Positions 18,825-28,445 are shown, numbered from the stretch's first letter. The stretch is 64,000 bases of DNA from Pseudomonas sp. 7P_10.2_Bac1 (GCF_025465935.1 NZ_JANLNV010000059.1:62001-126000), one strand, 5' to 3'. A program made the numbers and translations. Notes: a model not told the origin generated them from the sequence alone.

Positions 18825-19024
18825 CCAAACCTATGACCGTAGATTGCCCAACCTGTGGCGTTGCAGTGCAATGGAAAACCACCAACGCCTACCGGCCTTT
18901 CTGCTCAGACCGTTGCAAACTGATCGACCTGGGTGCCTGGGCCAGCGAAGAACACAAAATTCCGGTGAGCCCGGACGCTGAGGAAGAGCTTTTCTCAGAA
19001 GACTTGCCAACGCGTCTGCATTAA
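18821..19024 (+). CDS. yacG: DNA gyrase inhibitor YacG (zinc-binding)
   Basis: A 67-residue zinc-ribbon protein with Cys9, Cys12, Cys28 and Cys32 (CPTCG and FCSDRCK), followed by [14 protein letters not shown] and an acidic tail. E. coli YacG binds GyrB and blocks DNA binding. It is translationally coupled to coaE by an ATGA overlap. Confidence 0.95.
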   Translation: MTKPMTVDCPTCGVAVQWKTTNAYRPFCSDRCKLIDLGAWASEEHKIPVSPDAEEELFSEDLPTRLH

Positions 19025-19045
19025 CGCTCTGGAGCCACTGCACCA

Positions 19046-19082
19046 GGCTGCGATTGATCAACGATCAAAAAAATCGCAGCCT
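19046..19082. terminator. Hairpin after the pilD-coaE-yacG operon
   Basis: The 10-base arms GGCTGCGATT (19046-19055) and AATCGCAGCC (19072-19081) flank GATCAACGATC. The hairpin is 22 bases after the yacG stop, with no convincing U-tract, so it is either a degenerate REP copy or a Rho-dependent 3'-end structure. Confidence 0.45.
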
Positions 19083-19215
19083 TGAGCACTCCACGAAAGG
19101 CCCTCACTGGGCACGCCTCTTTTTGAATGCCCTCGCCAGCCCTGCAAGCTGTTGAGCTTGGGGGACCCACAAGGGGATGTGAGTACAGAGATTTTTTAGT
19201 CGCGCAATGGTGGAG

Positions 19216-19638
19216 TCAAACCGGCTTGTGCTTCTGGTTGAAACAGACCAAGTCAATTTCCACCAGCGCCTTGCGCCCTAAACGAGTGACGCCCACCGTT
19301 GTTCGTGACGGGAGTTTTTGCGGGTTGTTGAAATACTGCGCGTACACCGTATTGAACGCGGCGAAATCGTTGTCGTAATCGCTCAGATAGATGCGTACAA
19401 ACAGCGTGTCATCCAGGGTGTAACCCGCATGGTCAACGATGCGCAGCAGGTTCTCGAAACACAGATGGGCCTGGGCCTCGATACCCTCACGCAACTCGGC
19501 GGTGGGGGCATCCGGGTCGGTCGGCAATTGCCCGGTAACGTACAACCAGCCATCGGCCTGGACCGCATGGGAGTACATGGCCGAAGGCGGGGGCGGGCTG
19601 GCATTCGGCACAAAGTGATGCAACGTGTCTTGGGACAT
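19216..19638 (-). CDS. RidA family (YjgF/YER057c/UK114) protein
   Basis: A 140-residue RidA-family protein. Canonical RidA hydrolyses reactive enamine/imine intermediates formed by PLP and other enzymes, releasing ammonia. The conserved Arg of the active site is present in PSRTTVGVTRLG, followed by ALVEIDLVCF; the N-terminal half has YVTGQLPTDPD. Start 19638 is chosen at the first Met with a purine-rich site (CGAGG); the frame is open for 70 further codons inside the upstream gene. It is the last gene of the ABC/DUF1116 operon, 22 bases after the DUF1116 gene. It is probably a pathway-specific Rid subfamily member rather than the housekeeping RidA. Confidence 0.9.
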   Translation of the reverse strand: MSQDTLHHFVPNASPPPPSAMYSHAVQADGWLYVTGQLPTDPDAPTAELREGIEAQAHLCFENLLRIVDHAGYTLDDTLFVRIYLSDYDNDFAAFNTVYAQYFNNPQKLPSRTTVGVTRLGRKALVEIDLVCFNQKHKPV

Positions 19639-19660
19639 GGTTAAAACCTCGAACTGAAAA

Positions 19661-20851
19661 TTAAAGCGCTGCAAGCGCCTTCTGAAAACATTCGACCGGT
19701 GCGAGAGCCACGCCGATGCCGATCCAGCCGGTCGCGCCATCGCGGTGGGCAATACCGGTATGAATCCGGATCGACTCGCCCGCTGCCACCACTGCGCGAG
19801 CATCAAGCCCCGCACCGACTCCACGGCTGCCTGTAAGGGCGGGCGCAATCAGCGGGTGCTTTGCGATAAACAATTCACGCATGCGCCGCCCGGCAGCCTC
19901 GGCTTGTTCCCAGTCCTGAACCATCAACTGCGCAAGCTCAGGCGCCGCGTGCGCGATAGTGCCGCCAAGTCCGTAGGCTTCCACAATGGCGCTATCACCC
20001 AGGTCGGCCTGGCCATCGGCAGGCACGTTAGGAGGAAAAAAATAGCCTTGTGGCGAAGAGGCCGCGTGAGTAAACCAGCGCTGCCCTGCCCCGGCGATGC
20101 GCACGCCGCAGCGTACGCCGTTGCGCGCAATGGCGGTAATGATTGACGAACCGTCTATACCGCTTGCTCGGTCCAGGGCTAGCTTGGCGGCGGCCATGGC
20201 ATAGTTGAGAAAGTGCTGCGGGTTACCCAGTAGCCACTGCCGAATGTCGCCATCAAGGGCTGGCAACTGCTGCGCAAATGCATACATCCCGCCGACATTG
20301 CGCTGATGGGTGTCATCCCCCAGCGACACGCCTTGGGCAATCAGCGGCAATAATGGCAGACCTGCGGCGGGCAATGCCTTGATGATGCCCGGCCCGACCA
20401 CCCGGTCCAGATAATCGAGTTGCTCGCCGATCAATTCGTCGTAGCAACCAAACCGTAGTGCTCGGCGCCCGGACTCAGCTAGCGTGGCGTGAACCACTTC
20501 GTTACACGCACGGTTTTCGATCCGCATCAATAGCTGGCTGGGTCGCACCACGCCCGCCATGGGGGAAACGGTGCCCAGATCATGGTTGGCATGCAGGGTA
20601 ATTTCGCCGTCAAGTATCAGCCGCCTGGCGTGATCGAGATCACCCGCCCAGCCTTCATGCAAGGCTGCGCCTGCCAGGGCGTTAAGGACCACGGCAGGAA
20701 TTTCGTCGGCCTGAGCGAACGGCGGGCCGGCGTGCCCCAGGTGTCCGGCTTCAAGCCCGAGGGCAGACGAGGCCGTTTGCGCGCCGACCAGTACCGGTTC
20801 GGTACTGAGAATGCGCTGTACCGCCAGGGTGTTGGGATGAACTTCAGACAT
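19661..20851 (-). CDS. DUF1116 family protein (AllG/YlbE/YahG-like)
   Basis: A 396-residue member of DUF1116. Family blocks seen are GDDTHQRN near residue 210, a run from [33 protein letters not shown], and [14 protein letters not shown]. coli relatives are AllG (YlbE), a component with FdrA and AllH of the recently described oxamate carbamoyltransferase, and YahG. No FdrA or AllH homologue is present here. The start at 20851 overlaps the ATPase gene by 8 bases, suggesting translational coupling. A role on a compound brought in by the adjacent importer is inferred; the substrate is unknown. Confidence 0.85.
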   Translation of the reverse strand: MSEVHPNTLAVQRILSTEPVLVGAQTASSALGLEAGHLGHAGPPFAQADEIPAVVLNALAGAALHEGWAGDLDHARRLILDGEITLHANHDLGTVSPMAGVVRPSQLLMRIENRACNEVVHATLAESGRRALRFGCYDELIGEQLDYLDRVVGPGIIKALPAAGLPLLPLIAQGVSLGDDTHQRNVGGMYAFAQQLPALDGDIRQWLLGNPQHFLNYAMAAAKLALDRASGIDGSSIITAIARNGVRCGVRIAGAGQRWFTHAASSPQGYFFPPNVPADGQADLGDSAIVEAYGLGGTIAHAAPELAQLMVQDWEQAEAAGRRMRELFIAKHPLIAPALTGSRGVGAGLDARAVVAAGESIRIHTGIAHRDGATGWIGIGVALAPVECFQKALAAL

Positions 20852-21641
20852 GGTGGGTAACCGGCTCTGGCTGGCGATGGGAAAGAAATTCCTGGGCCCG
20901 CAGGGTTTGCGGTGCACTGAAAAACATCTCAGGGGTCGCTGTCTCGACTATCCGCCCCTGATCCATGAACACAATGCGATCAGCGCTGCGCCGGGCGAAC
21001 TCCATCTCGTGGGTGACCACAACCATGGTCATGCCCGCCTGAGCGAGGGATTGCATGATCGCCAGCACCTCACTGACCCGCTCTGGGTCGAGGGCGCTGG
21101 TGGGTTCATCGAACAACAGCAGTTGCGGGCGGGTGGCCAGCGCGCGAGCAATGCCTACCCGCTGTTTCTGCCCGCCGGACAACGTCGCCGGGTACACATC
21201 CGCCTTGTCGCTCAACCCGACCTTAGCCAGCAACTCGAGGGCCTCGGCCTGAACCTCAAGCTTGGGCCGACGCTGCACGTACAGCGGTGCCTCCATAATG
21301 TTTTGCAGCACGGTCAAGTGTGGCCACAAAGCAAAGTTCTGAAAGACCATTGCGGATTGAGTACGGAGTTTGGCGATGTTGCGTTCAGACATTTTGCTGC
21401 CGTCGGCATTGAAACCGACACGCTGCCCGGCGAGGTGGATACTGCCGCTATCGGGCACTTCCAACCAGTTCAGACAACGCAGCAGAGTCGACTTGCCAGC
21501 CCCCGAAGGGCCGAGCAAACACACGGTTTCACCCACAGCCACTTGCAGGTCGACGCCCTGTAACACAGGGCGGCCCGCAAAGCTTTTATTCAGCCCGGCC
21601 ACCTGCAAGGCGATGGGGGTCGGGCTATTCAGAGAAGTCAT
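20844..21641 (-). CDS. Polar amino acid ABC transporter ATP-binding protein
   Basis: A 265-residue ATPase of the GlnQ/HisP type. Walker [10 protein letters not shown] lies at residues 44-52; the signature is [15 protein letters not shown], Walker [13 protein letters not shown], and the H-loop [10 protein letters not shown]. Start ATG 21641 overlaps the preceding permease stop (ATGA). It powers import with the two permeases and binding protein of this operon. The length and motifs are normal and no residue is missing. Confidence 0.95.
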   Translation of the reverse strand: MTSLNSPTPIALQVAGLNKSFAGRPVLQGVDLQVAVGETVCLLGPSGAGKSTLLRCLNWLEVPDSGSIHLAGQRVGFNADGSKMSERNIAKLRTQSAMVFQNFALWPHLTVLQNIMEAPLYVQRRPKLEVQAEALELLAKVGLSDKADVYPATLSGGQKQRVGIARALATRPQLLLFDEPTSALDPERVSEVLAIMQSLAQAGMTMVVVTHEMEFARRSADRIVFMDQGRIVETATPEMFFSAPQTLRAQEFLSHRQPEPVTHHV

Positions 21642-22297
21642 CGATAACGCTCCGCCTTGCGCCACAGCATCGACACACCCAGTTCGATGACAACGCAAAT
21701 CAGCCAGTAGAAGAACACCGCCGAAAACAACGCGGCGAAGGGAATGTAATAGTTCGATTGCAGGTTATTGGCAGCCGAAGTCAGTTCGGGCACGGCGATG
21801 ATGGTCAAGAAAGACGTGTCTTTGACCACCTGTATCATCTGGTTGCCCAGCGCCGGCGCACAGTTGACCCACAGGTTCGGCAGAATCAAGCGCCGAGCCA
21901 GCAACACGCCGCGAAACCCGAACGCCAGCCCGGCCTCGATTTCTTCACGAGGTCTTGCCAGCCAACCGCTCCGTAAAATCTGCGCCATATAAGCACCGTG
22001 GTACAGCAACAACGCCAACAGTCCGGACTCGATATTGCTCAGGCGCAACCCCAATGACGGCAGCCCGTAGTACACCAGATAGGCCAGCAAGAGAAATGGC
22101 GTACACCGCATCAGCTCTATAAAGCCGCTCAAGAGTGATGCCAAGTGGCGTTGACGGCTCATCAGCACCAGGGTCAGGCCGCAACCAAGCAGCAACGACG
22201 AGGCCCCCGCAACCACCGACAGCACCACCGTCAGTTCGACACCGTGGAGCAGGTCGCCAATATGCTCCCAGGCTACCCCCAGTTCATTGGCAATCAT
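21638..22297 (-). CDS. Polar amino acid ABC transporter permease (second)
   Basis: A 219-residue inner-membrane permease of the HisMQ/GlnP type with about five hydrophobic segments. The EAA loop region around [22 protein letters not shown] is intact. It overlaps the first permease gene by 4 bases and the ATPase gene by 4 bases. It forms a heterodimer with the neighbouring permease. Confidence 0.95.
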   Translation of the reverse strand: MIANELGVAWEHIGDLLHGVELTVVLSVVAGASSLLLGCGLTLVLMSRQRHLASLLSGFIELMRCTPFLLLAYLVYYGLPSLGLRLSNIESGLLALLLYHGAYMAQILRSGWLARPREEIEAGLAFGFRGVLLARRLILPNLWVNCAPALGNQMIQVVKDTSFLTIIAVPELTSAANNLQSNYYIPFAALFSAVFFYWLICVVIELGVSMLWRKAERYR

Positions 22298-22947
22298 GTG
22301 AGTCGCGCCTTGTGTTGACGTTCGAAATAACGTTGCGCCGCCACCACCAGCCAGATGATCAGGATGTACAACACCAGTGCCGCCATGAGCGGCGGTAACG
22401 GCCGATAGGTATTGGCGCCGATGCGTATGGCCGTGCGAGTCAGGTCGACAATGCCGATCACTGCAACAGCCGGGCTGTTCTTGATCAGGATGGTCATTTC
22501 ATTCACCAGCAACGGCAGCACTTGGCGGCCGACCTGGGGCAACTCTATGCGTCGTAGCCGCAGCGTTGCGCCCATACCGCCTGCCTTGGCCGCATCCAGT
22601 TGATCACGGGGAAACTGCGCAAAACCACCGCGCCAAATCTCGCAATTGAACGCCGAGGTGTTGATGGTCATGGCCAGGATTGCCGCCGTCGGTGCCGAGA
22701 TGTCATAGCCCAATGCCGGGGTAATGAAGAACACGGCCAAAGCAAGAGTCAGCAGCGGTGTGGCGCGAATCACGCTGATATACGCCGCCAACAGCGGCCC
22801 CAGCAGGGGCCATTGTTGACGCCGCAACAACGCCAACCCAAGGCCGACGACTTGGCCAAGGCCAATCGAAACGGCCGTCAGCCCCAGTGTCACCAACGCG
22901 CCAAGCAGCAAGGGGCCTGGTTCAAGGCCCCATTGAGTGAAGTTCAT
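22294..22947 (-). CDS. Polar amino acid ABC transporter permease (first)
   Basis: A 217-residue permease paralogous to the next one, with the EAA loop DQLDAAKAGGMGATLRLRRIE and typical HisMQ membrane segments. It begins 10 bases after the binding-protein gene ends. The pair of distinct permeases is the usual architecture for histidine/lysine/glutamine-type systems. Confidence 0.95.
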   Translation of the reverse strand: MNFTQWGLEPGPLLLGALVTLGLTAVSIGLGQVVGLGLALLRRQQWPLLGPLLAAYISVIRATPLLTLALAVFFITPALGYDISAPTAAILAMTINTSAFNCEIWRGGFAQFPRDQLDAAKAGGMGATLRLRRIELPQVGRQVLPLLVNEMTILIKNSPAVAVIGIVDLTRTAIRIGANTYRPLPPLMAALVLYILIIWLVVAAQRYFERQHKARLT

Positions 22948-22957
22948 GTGGGTTCAA

Positions 22958-23818
22958 TCAATAATCAGAGACGAAATGCGCCGGTGGCTCGGGAAATACG
23001 GTGCCAAACCACTTTTGTTGCAGTTGCGCGATATCGCCGTTTTTACGTTCTTGATCGATGAACTTATTGAGGTAATCCAGCACGCTTTGATTGCCCTTGG
23101 CCACACCCCAGGCGACATACGTCTTGCTCGACACCGGCTGGCCCAGCTCAAACACACCCGGTTTCTCTTTGAGCAAGGCGTTCAGCCCGACAATGTTGTT
23201 GACCACATAATCAGTGCGGCCCAATGCCAGGTCCTGATAGGCCTCTGGATAGGAGGTGTACTGGACGATCTTGCCGAGTTTGCCGCCACTGGCCGCGAGC
23301 AACTTCTCAAGCTCCGGCAGACGCTGATACATCGCACTGCCCGCCTGGATACCGAGCGTCAGACCGTTGAGATCCGCGACGCTTTTGATCCGGTCATCGC
23401 CCTGGCGCTTGAGGTAATAGACCGTGGCCTCGGCAATCGGTGTGGTGAAATCCAGCGACTGCTGGCGTTCACGGGTGATAAGCAAACCGGTAACAGCCGC
23501 ATCGTACTTGCCGCTGACGACCCCTGCCAGCAACCCGGTGAACGGCATGATTTGTTGGTGTACATCCAGCGGACCTGCGGCCCTGAGCTTTTGAACAAGC
23601 TCGTTATCGAAGCCACTGGGCTTGCCGTCTTCGACGAACTCGAAGGGACGGAATTCGTCTTCCGTTGCCACCGACAGGTAGCCGCGTTGCTTGACCTCGT
23701 CCAGGGTCGCCGCCTGCGTGAGCAAGGGAGCCAGAAGAGTGGTGAGCGCCAAAACCATGCGCAAAGAAAATCCATGACCAGGCTTGCGGCCTGCTTGAGC
23801 GAAAGAAAACACTGTCAT
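22958..23818 (-). CDS. Amino acid ABC transporter periplasmic substrate-binding protein
   Basis: A 286-residue SBP_bac_3 family protein. It has an N-terminal signal peptide (hydrophobic core SLRMVLALTTLLAPLLTQA), then YLSVATEDEFRPFEFVEDGKP. The conserved fold motif SGKYDAAVTGLLITRERQQ follows, then the second lobe TYVAWGVAKGNQ. ATG 23818 gives a normal signal peptide; the frame is open 20 codons further. It is the first gene of the six-gene operon. The ligand is not predictable from sequence alone; the family takes polar amino acids, opines and ureido compounds. Confidence 0.93.
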   Translation of the reverse strand: MTVFSFAQAGRKPGHGFSLRMVLALTTLLAPLLTQAATLDEVKQRGYLSVATEDEFRPFEFVEDGKPSGFDNELVQKLRAAGPLDVHQQIMPFTGLLAGVVSGKYDAAVTGLLITRERQQSLDFTTPIAEATVYYLKRQGDDRIKSVADLNGLTLGIQAGSAMYQRLPELEKLLAASGGKLGKIVQYTSYPEAYQDLALGRTDYVVNNIVGLNALLKEKPGVFELGQPVSSKTYVAWGVAKGNQSVLDYLNKFIDQERKNGDIAQLQQKWFGTVFPEPPAHFVSDY

Positions 23819-24083
23819 GAGGGGTGACCTGAGGGAGGGTAATGCTATCTGTGAGTTGGCCTCCAGCTTAGCGACCATTTTTCAGGCCGGAAAAGAATAT
23901 CTAGGTCTATTGTTATTCCTGTTTGGAGCAACAAAAAGGCCGTGTATGGGGCTTGATGACAGTCGTGTTCGAGAGCCTTTCAGTGATGATGAAAATTGGC
24001 GCATCCACTCCTGGACAGTTAAATACCGGCTTTGCATCACCAGAATGGTTTCAGATCACCTATTTCAGGGCTAAGCTGCGCGC

Positions 24084-24713
24084 ATGGACGACTCTGATTA
24101 TTTGCGCCTGCTCACGAGTCAGGCCGAACAAGCCAATGCCTTTCTATCCAATGCCCGCAAATGGGAGCGAGAGCGTTGGGTCTGTCAGCGCCTGCTTCAG
24201 GGCTTGAACATTCCTTATCACAGTGAAGACTTCACCCAGGCGAACCAGGAGCCACCCGACGTGCTGTTTGGCGAGGCGCGCTTTGAAGTGTTTTTTGTAC
24301 TGGATGAAGGTCGTCGCTTGAACGATGAATGGCGCGAAGAACTCCAGCGCCGCCGCAGCGCCTACTCGTTAAGCCAACTGGTACGCCGAGAAGCGCGCCC
24401 CAAGCGCATTCCGGCCAACAAACTGTTGCAACGCCTGGGCCCCACGCTGCGTAAAAAAGCCAAGAACTACCAGGAGCGTGACATCGATTTAGGCCAGTTG
24501 GACATCGTCGCTTTCTCCAGCCTCAAACGCGAAGTGCTGGACTTGAACAGCCATTTCCCACCGCCCACCGAGTATTTACGCCAGGGTTGGCGCTCGTTGT
24601 CCCTGGTGGGGCCGACGTTTGCCCGCGTGCTGTTCGCCCAACCCGATGCGCCCGACTTTCTGCGTAATAACCTGGGCCGCAGCATTATTTTCGATGTCGG
24701 GATCAGCTTGTGA
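24084..24713 (+). CDS. DUF1780 family protein
   Basis: A 209-residue, charged, soluble protein of unknown function, conserved in Pseudomonas next to ndh. The N-terminal LSNARKWERERWVCQRLLQ is helical. The central EPPDVLFGEARFEVFFVLDEGRR suggests a small nuclease-like alpha/beta core, but catalytic residues cannot be assigned. It stands alone between two intergenic gaps. Confidence 0.8.
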   Translation: MDDSDYLRLLTSQAEQANAFLSNARKWERERWVCQRLLQGLNIPYHSEDFTQANQEPPDVLFGEARFEVFFVLDEGRRLNDEWREELQRRRSAYSLSQLVRREARPKRIPANKLLQRLGPTLRKKAKNYQERDIDLGQLDIVAFSSLKREVLDLNSHFPPPTEYLRQGWRSLSLVGPTFARVLFAQPDAPDFLRNNLGRSIIFDVGISL

Positions 24714-24996
24714 GCGCTTGGGGGTTAATTGAAAACACCCTCGTTCGTCTACACGACAAACTGAGAGTCGAGCCGTTGAGCAGCAACCGTTATGCTGGCT
24801 TTGATCCTGATGGCGCTAATGCTGTAGCTTTGTCACATCCTGCAACGTCTATCTGACGAGGCACTGTGTATGCTGGCCCCCAGAACCCAGATGATCAGCA
24901 GCAAACCAAATTCCAGGTTATCCGGCGCTTTGAGCTGCCTTGCGCTCGCCCGGGTAACTCGCGCACTGATTTTTTTAAGCCTTGTGAGTGATACCT

Positions 24997-26298
24997 ATGA
25001 CCCATCGTATTGTTATCGTCGGCGGCGGCGCTGGCGGTCTGGAGTTGGCGACCCGCCTGGGCAAGACCCTGGGCAAGCGCGGCAAAGCCAGCGTCACGCT
25101 GGTGGATGCCAACCTGACCCATATCTGGAAACCGCTGTTGCATGAAGTGGCGGCCGGCTCGCTGAACTCATCGGAAGACGAACTCAACTACGTGGCCCAA
25201 GCCAAATGGAATCACTTCGAATTCCAGCTGGGGCGCATGAGCGGATTGGACCGCGAGCAGAAAAAGATCTCTTTATCTGCGACCCTCGACGAAAACGGTC
25301 AAGAGTTGGTGCCTGCGCGCGAGTTGAGCTACGACACGCTGGTGATTGCCGTGGGCAGTACCACCAATGATTTCGGTACCAAGGGCGCGGCTGAACACTG
25401 CTTGTTCCTGGACACCCGCAAACAGGCCGAGCGCTTTCACCAGCAATTGCTCAACCACTACCTGCGCGCCCACGCCGGGCAGACGGATGCCGTAGAGACC
25501 ATCAGCGTGGCCATTGTTGGCGCCGGTGCCACCGGGGTTGAACTGGCGGCCGAGCTGCATAACGCCGCCCATGAACTGGCGGCTTACGGCCTGGACCGGA
25601 TCAAACCGGAAAACATGCACATCACGCTGATCGAGGCCGGACCGCGGGTATTGCCTGCACTGCCGGAGCGTATAGGCGGACCTGTGCACAAAACCCTGGA
25701 GAAACTGGGGGTCAAGGTGCTGACCAACTCGGCTGTCAGCGAAGTCACGGCTGACAGCCTGGTGACCGCCGATGGTCAGGTGATTCCTGCGAGCCTGAAA
25801 GTCTGGGCCGCAGGTATCCGTGCGCCTGGCTTCCTCAAGGACATTGCCGGGCTGGAAACCAACCGCATCAATCAATTGGTGGTACGCCCTACCCTGCAAA
25901 CCACCCGCGACGACAACATTTTTGCCTTTGGCGACTGCGCGGCCTGCCCTCAACCGGGCACCGACAAAATGGTGCCACCGCGTGCACAAGCGGCTCACCA
26001 ACAAGCGTCGCTGTTGGCAAAATCGTTGAAATTGCGCCTGGAAGGTCAATCGCAATTGCCGGACTACCACTACCGCGATTACGGCTCGCTGATCTCGCTG
26101 TCGAGTTTTTCGGCGGTGGGTAACTTGATGGGCAGCCTGATGGGCACTGTCATGCTGGAAGGCTGGTTGGCGCGGATGTTCTACATTTCGCTGTATCGCA
26201 TGCACCAGATGGCGCTGTACGGCACATTCCGTACCTTGATGCTGATGCTGGGCAGCCGAATCGGACGCGGCACCGAGCCGCGCCTGAAACTGCATTAA
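24997..26298 (+). CDS. ndh: NADH dehydrogenase type II
   Basis: A 433-residue membrane-associated flavoprotein that oxidises NADH and reduces ubiquinone without pumping protons. The FAD-binding motif is MTHRIVIVGGGAGGLELATRLG at the very N-terminus; the second dinucleotide fold, for NADH, is VAIVGAGATGVELAAELH near residue 170; FAFGDCAACPQPG binds FAD. The C-terminal amphipathic segment around LMGSLMGTVMLEGWLARMFY anchors it to the membrane. ATG 24997 matches the known N-terminus; an in-frame GTG lies 3 codons upstream. Confidence 0.96.
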   Translation: MTHRIVIVGGGAGGLELATRLGKTLGKRGKASVTLVDANLTHIWKPLLHEVAAGSLNSSEDELNYVAQAKWNHFEFQLGRMSGLDREQKKISLSATLDENGQELVPARELSYDTLVIAVGSTTNDFGTKGAAEHCLFLDTRKQAERFHQQLLNHYLRAHAGQTDAVETISVAIVGAGATGVELAAELHNAAHELAAYGLDRIKPENMHITLIEAGPRVLPALPERIGGPVHKTLEKLGVKVLTNSAVSEVTADSLVTADGQVIPASLKVWAAGIRAPGFLKDIAGLETNRINQLVVRPTLQTTRDDNIFAFGDCAACPQPGTDKMVPPRAQAAHQQASLLAKSLKLRLEGQSQLPDYHYRDYGSLISLSSFSAVGNLMGSLMGTVMLEGWLARMFYISLYRMHQMALYGTFRTLMLMLGSRIGRGTEPRLKLH

Positions 26299-26329
26299 AC
26301 CGATACCGTGTAGCCCCTGACGAGAAACA

Positions 26330-26366
26330 AGGCTGCGTGGGCCTCAGGACCGCACCCAGGCAGCCT
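26330..26366. terminator. Shared hairpin between convergent ndh and gadB
   Basis: AGGCTGC (26330-26336) pairs with GCAGCCT (26360-26366), with further pairing of GTGGG and CCCAG inside. It lies in the 77-base gap between the two stop codons. No long U-tract is present, so its strength is uncertain. Confidence 0.4.
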
Positions 26367-26375
26367 CATTCTCCG

Positions 26376-27773
26376 TCAACGCCCGGCGTGGTTCCCCGCC
26401 TCCGCTTCACGGCCTTTAAAGCCGTGGGGCTTGTGGTCTTCGAAGAACTTCACATTGCGGGTAAAGTCTTCCAGCAACAACTTGGCCATGTCGATCGACA
26501 AGCCTTGCCTCACCAGAATCCGCTGCACCACGATGTCCTCGACATTCGCCGGCAGGCTATAGGCCGGCACCAGCCAGCCGCGTATGCGCAAACGGTCAGC
26601 CAGGTCATAGAGGGTGTAGTTGGTGTCCGCACCCGGTTTCAAACGCCAGGTCAGGGCCGGAATCCCCAGCTTCGGATCGCCACTGAAGAGCATTTCAAAT
26701 GGCCCGATCTTGACCAGCTCCCGCGCCAGGAACTGCGCCGTTGCGTAGCATTCAGAGTGAATACGCTCGTAGCCCTCACGCCCCAGACGCAAGAAGTTGT
26801 AGTACTGGGAAATGACCTGCCCGGCCGGGCGCGAGAAGTTCAAGGCGAAGGTCGGCATGTCACCGCCCAAGTAGTTGACGTGGAAGATCAGCCCTTCAGG
26901 CAGATCCTGCGCGTCACGCCACACCACCCAGCCGGCACCCAATGGCGCCAGGCCAAATTTGTGGCCCGAGGTACTGATGGACTTGACCCGCGAAACCCGG
27001 AAATCCCATAGCACTTCAGGCGCGCAGAACGGCGCCAGGAACGCACCGCTGGCACCGTCGACGTGAATATCAACACTCAGACCCGTGCGTTTTTCCAGCT
27101 CATCGAGCGCGTCAGACAGCGGCTGAACCGTCTCATACAACCCCGTAAAGGTCTGGCCAAAGGTCGGGACCACCACGATGGTGTTCTCATCAACCCGGCC
27201 GTCCAGGTCTTCTGGCGTCATGAACCAGTGCCCTTGCGACATAGGCACTTCGCGAATTTCGACGTCCCAGTAACGGGCGAATTTATGCCAGCACACCTGC
27301 ACCGGGCCGCAAACCATGTTGGGTGTTGCAGTGGATTTGCCCTCTGCTTTACGCGCAGCACGCCAGCGCCAGAGTGCAGCCAGGCCGCCGAGCATGCACG
27401 CTTCGCTGGAGCCGACAGTAGAAGTGCCCAGGGTGTTCGCAGCATCCGGCGAATGCCATAAGTCGGCCAGCATATGGATACAACGATTCTCAAGTTCGGC
27501 CGATTGCGGGTATTCGTCTTTGTCGATCATGTTTTTATCGATCGACAGGTCCATCAGCCTGTGGACTTCGTCTTCTGACCAGGTTTGGCAGAACGTGGCA
27601 AGGTTCTGACGAGAGTTACCGTCCAGATACAACTCGTCGCGGACCAACTGAAAAACCTCACTAGCGACCTGCTCAGCCTCCGGGAAGTGCTTGATCGCGA
27701 CAGCGTGATCCAGAGTAGATGAACCAAAAACCGGATCAGCCGCAGAATGAGGCTTTACGCGGTGCAGTGCCAT
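26376..27773 (-). CDS. gadB: Glutamate decarboxylase
   Basis: A 465-residue PLP-dependent decarboxylase that converts glutamate to GABA and CO2, consuming a proton. The PLP lysine is Lys272 in STSGHKFGL; the cofactor-binding VDGASGAF and the N-terminal region [12 protein letters not shown] are intact. Its length is nearly that of E. coli GadB. The glutamate/GABA antiporter gene usually paired with it is not adjacent, so the gene is monocistronic here. It may serve acid stress or GABA supply. Confidence 0.95.
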   Translation of the reverse strand: MALHRVKPHSAADPVFGSSTLDHAVAIKHFPEAEQVASEVFQLVRDELYLDGNSRQNLATFCQTWSEDEVHRLMDLSIDKNMIDKDEYPQSAELENRCIHMLADLWHSPDAANTLGTSTVGSSEACMLGGLAALWRWRAARKAEGKSTATPNMVCGPVQVCWHKFARYWDVEIREVPMSQGHWFMTPEDLDGRVDENTIVVVPTFGQTFTGLYETVQPLSDALDELEKRTGLSVDIHVDGASGAFLAPFCAPEVLWDFRVSRVKSISTSGHKFGLAPLGAGWVVWRDAQDLPEGLIFHVNYLGGDMPTFALNFSRPAGQVISQYYNFLRLGREGYERIHSECYATAQFLARELVKIGPFEMLFSGDPKLGIPALTWRLKPGADTNYTLYDLADRLRIRGWLVPAYSLPANVEDIVVQRILVRQGLSIDMAKLLLEDFTRNVKFFEDHKPHGFKGREAEAGNHAGR

Positions 27774-28181
27774 AAGAACTCTCCTTGAGTAATAAACAAC
27801 ACAACTGAACCTTGCGACTCCTACATGTTCAGTTTCGGCTCAGGCAGCATAGCTAAGCATTCGAGGTTTGCTGGTTGTTTTTCGATCAAGGCTTCTCCAA
27901 TCACTAATATTGGCCCTTATCAAACATGAAATAAGTGACTGATTTTTAAAAAACACTTTGCCCGTTGAGGGTTGTGGTTAACCCGCCCTGGCATTTACAC
28001 AGCTTTGAAGGATGAGGAATGACTCGCATGGGGACTGCGTAAAGCTGCACGCTGTGAGGGATGCCGGACAGATTCGGGGCGCAGAATAAAAGACTGCTTT
28101 GCGCAGTGCAGCCCAAAGCGGGCACAGCCTGGAGGGGCTCGGGGATTCTATGGGTTTAGCGGATGGCTTTTCGACAGGCAT
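27774..28181. other. Intergenic stretch between gadB and the tRNA cluster
   Basis: About 400 bases with no gene I accept. The part next to gadB holds its promoter, but no clear boxes stand out. From about 27980 to 28180 the minus strand encodes a Pro/Ser/Cys-rich frame (starting MPVEKPSAKPIESPSPS) that looks like translated GC-rich repeat rather than a protein; it lies downstream of the tRNA terminator. Confidence 0.5.
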
Positions 28182-28211
28182 AAAAAAAGCGCCCCTAAGG
28201 ACGCTTTTTTT
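28182..28211 (-). terminator. Rho-independent terminator after the tRNA cluster
   Basis: The arms AAAAAAAGCG and CGCTTTTTTT flank a 10-base loop region, giving a U-tract on both strands. It lies about 65 bases after the last tRNA-Pro and ends the minus-strand tRNA transcript. Confidence 0.8.
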
Positions 28212-28275
28212 ATGGCCGCTGATACAACTGGCATCAGGGCCTGAATTTTCACACCCATTACTGCTGGGCAGAAAA

Positions 28276-28352
28276 TGGTCGGGGTAAGGGGATTCGAACT
28301 CCTGACATCCTGCTCCCAAAGCAGGCGCGCTACCGGACTGCGCTATACCCCG
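28276..28352 (-). tRNA. tRNA-Pro (TGG), copy 2
   Basis: 77 bases including encoded CCA. The acceptor stem starts CGGGGTAT and closes with ACCCCG-ACCA; the anticodon loop CTTTGGGAG gives TGG; the T-loop is GTTCGAATCC. It is identical to the other tRNA-Pro of the cluster at 28527-28603. It lies directly after a terminator-like hairpin, so it may be less strongly transcribed than its partner. Confidence 0.97.
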
Positions 28353-28356
28353 GTAA

Positions 28357-28389
28357 AAAAAAGGCACCTTCAAGAGGCGCCTTCTGCGA
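28357..28389 (-). terminator. Terminator-like hairpin inside the tRNA cluster
   Basis: On the minus strand AAGGCGCC-TCTTGA-AGGTGCCTT is followed by a run of eight T, ending four bases before the last tRNA-Pro. It has the form of an intrinsic terminator placed between tRNA-Lys and tRNA-Pro copy 2. Confidence 0.65.
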
Positions 28390-28445
28390 TCAGCGCTTTT
28401 GGCCTCTGATCTTAAGATCTAACCCCAGCGAACTAGAGTCAAAAA

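Noticed and set aside
24710-24856. 48-codon frame starting at a GTG that overlaps the DUF1780 stop (GTGA)
   Set aside because: The overlap suggests coupling, but the peptide has no recognisable feature and no conserved neighbour is known; too weak to call a gene.
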